6,005 nt of DNA from Nitrospirota bacterium. GTDB taxonomy: Bacteria > Nitrospirota > Nitrospiria > SBBL01 > Manganitrophaceae. The position numbers and the translations under genes were made by a program. The stretch covers positions 1 through 6,005 of the forward strand of contig JAHFEM010000140.1 in assembly GCA_023248505.1 (NCBI GenBank), in the 5' to 3' direction. The notes below the pieces were generated by a model. It was given only the letters and a program-made list of their open reading frames with translations. It did no database searches and was not told the origin of the DNA. Within the stretch, counting starts at the first letter, position 1, and each line of letters opens with the position of its first letter. Below, piece after piece: positions 4,564-6,005 of this stretch.

Positions 4564-6005
4564 ATGGAATTTAAGGTTCAAAGGGTACCCTTGGCGCGAC
4601 AAGCGACGGAGGTTCTCGTCCTCGGTCATTATGAGGGGGAGGGGCTTCTGCCCGAAGTGGCGTCGATTGATAAGGCGATCGGCGGCAAAATCCAAGAAGT
4701 CCTCTCCTCGGAGGAGTTCACCGGAAAATTTCTCCAGACGATCTTGCTTCGAACCGATCGGAGGATCGCCGCGCCGCGTCTTCTTCTGTTGGGTCTGGGC
4801 AAGCGCGCGGAGGTGACGCTCGATCGGATCCGTCAGGGGATGGGGCGGGCCGCCACGCAAATTCGCGAGTTGAAGTTTACCCAGTTCGCAACGCAGATTC
4901 ATGGCAAGGGGCTTCCCCGCACCTCGGTGCAGGATCTGGCGCAGGCGATGGTGGAGGGAGTGATCCTCGGCCTCTATCAATTCCAAGTCTACAAGACCGA
5001 CCGGCAAGCCCTCCCGAAGGAAATCCGGGAGTGCGCCCTGGTCGAGCCGGACGATAAAAAGACCGTCGAGATTCAGATGGGAGCCCTCCGCGGGAAGCTG
5101 ATCGCCGAAGCGGCCAACTACGTCCGGGATCTCTGCAATACGCCTTCGAACGTGGTGACCCCGAGCCGCCTGGCGGAAGAAGCTAAGCGGATCGGTTCCG
5201 ATTATCACCTTCACGTCGAGGTGCTGGAGCGCTCCGATATGGAGCGGCTCGGGATGGGGGCCCTCCTCGGCGTGGCCCGGGGGACGGTCGAGCCGCCGAA
5301 GTTCATCGTTCTGGAATATGAAGGAGCGAAGAAAAAGGGTCGCCCGATCGCGCTGATCGGAAAGTCGGTCACGTTCGACTCCGGCGGAATCTCGCTCAAG
5401 CCGGCGGAGAACATGGAGCAGATGAAATACGATATGTCGGGCGGCGCGACCGTCTTGGGGACGATGCAGGTAGCGGCGCAATTGAAGCTTCCCCTCAATA
5501 TTATCGGCGTTCTTCCTGCGACCGACAATATGCCGAGCGGGACGGCGATGCATCCGGGGGACGTCGTCACCACCCTCTCCGGAAAAACGGTGGAAGTCAT
5601 CAATACCGACGCCGAAGGGCGTCTCTGCCTGGCCGATGCGCTGGCGTATGCCGCGCGCTACAAACCGGCGGCGATGATCGACCTGGCGACCCTCACCGGG
5701 GCCTGCGTGGTGGCCTTGGGTCATCATGCCATGGCCCTTTTCGGAAACGATCCCAAGCTGACCGCGCAGATCCAGAAGGCGAGCGATGAGACCGGCGAGC
5801 GGGTCTGGCCGCTGCCGCTCTGGGAGGAGTATTATGATCAGATCAAGAGCGAGGTCGCCGATTTAAAGAACACCGGCGGACGACCGGGGGGAAGCATCAC
5901 CGCGGCGCTCTTCTTGAAGCAATTCGTCGGGGAGACGCCATGGGTCCATCTCGATATCGCCGGGACCTCTTGGAATGGAGAGCGGCAGCGTCCTTACGTC
6001 CCGAA
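4564..6005 (+). CDS. pepA: Leucyl aminopeptidase (M17), 3' partial
   Basis: Cytosolic di-zinc aminopeptidase of family M17, which removes N-terminal residues from peptides and in some bacteria doubles as a DNA-binding protein. About 480 codons are present and the frame runs off the window; M17 enzymes are around 480-500 residues, so only a short C-terminal piece is missing. The first half is the variable N-terminal domain. The catalytic half has the metal ligands K267, D272, D290, D349 and E351, with catalytic K279 and R353, seen in GKSVTFDSGGISLKP, MKYDMSGGA and NTDAEGRLCLADAL. All are intact. Minor departures are S268 where glycine is usual and C355 inside the family signature. The ATG at 4564 lies 14 bp after queE, with AGAGGGGG at 4551-4558 five bases upstream, so it is co-transcribed with queE. 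No separate promoter is seen. Confidence 0.96.
   Translation, partial: MEFKVQRVPLARQATEVLVLGHYEGEGLLPEVASIDKAIGGKIQEVLSSEEFTGKFLQTILLRTDRRIAAPRLLLLGLGKRAEVTLDRIRQGMGRAATQIRELKFTQFATQIHGKGLPRTSVQDLAQAMVEGVILGLYQFQVYKTDRQALPKEIRECALVEPDDKKTVEIQMGALRGKLIAEAANYVRDLCNTPSNVVTPSRLAEEAKRIGSDYHLHVEVLERSDMERLGMGALLGVARGTVEPPKFIVLEYEGAKKKGRPIALIGKSVTFDSGGISLKPAENMEQMKYDMSGGATVLGTMQVAAQLKLPLNIIGVLPATDNMPSGTAMHPGDVVTTLSGKTVEVINTDAEGRLCLADALAYAARYKPAAMIDLATLTGACVVALGHHAMALFGNDPKLTAQIQKASDETGERVWPLPLWEEYYDQIKSEVADLKNTGGRPGGSITAALFLKQFVGETPWVHLDIAGTSWNGERQRPYVP

Noticed and set aside
4546..5727. A 393-codon open frame on the - strand opposite pepA
   Set aside because: It lies antisense to a clearly conserved pepA frame. 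Its product is a His/Arg/Asp-rich mirror of GC-rich codons with no family motif.

Overview
This is a chromosomal window from a bacterium, with genes packed on the + strand. I estimate GC in the mid-50s to about 60% inside genes and lower in the spacers around the ribosomal protein gene. A membrane-anchored sensor kinase, a GAF-GGDEF-HD-GYP protein and a housekeeping queE-pepA pair fit a free-living, probably Gram-negative lineage such as Nitrospirota or the former Deltaproteobacteria. That placement is an impression from protein style, not a search result. There is no sign of phage, insertion sequence, CRISPR or tRNA.

Left part (1-3058), signalling. The window opens inside a c-di-GMP protein: the end of a GAF domain, a complete GGDEF domain with intact active site and I-site, then an HD-GYP domain whose signature residues are eroded (HN for HD, and the late Asp motif lost). 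A spacer of about 300 bp follows. It has no recognised gene but holds short open frames, and the last of these (1431-1580) overlaps the next gene by four bases. That next gene encodes a two-transmembrane, HAMP-containing histidine kinase with a Cache-like extracytoplasmic sensor. No response regulator lies in the window.

Middle part (3059-3717), ribosomal protein bS21. A near-consensus sigma70-type promoter precedes rpsU. Between the promoter and the gene lies a perfect 9-bp GC-rich hairpin followed by a T-rich run, which looks like a terminator. A smaller hairpin could compete with it, and another hairpin sits directly against the Shine-Dalgarno sequence. This has the layout of a regulated leader. 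The rpsU gene uses a TTG start and ends in an unusual run of six serines.

Right part (3668-6005), a probable three-gene operon. A second good promoter (TTGACG-17-TAAAAT) drives a 68-residue arginine-rich protein built from repeated [DEQ]RR units. The queE gene (7-carboxy-7-deazaguanine synthase, queuosine pathway) overlaps its end by 11 bp. The pepA gene (leucyl aminopeptidase) starts 14 bp after queE and runs off the window about 480 codons in. QueE and PepA are recognised families, and the small protein is not.

The points most worth a second look are the rpsU leader, the [DEQ]RR-repeat protein coupled to queE, the degenerate HD-GYP domain and the small open frame coupled to the kinase.
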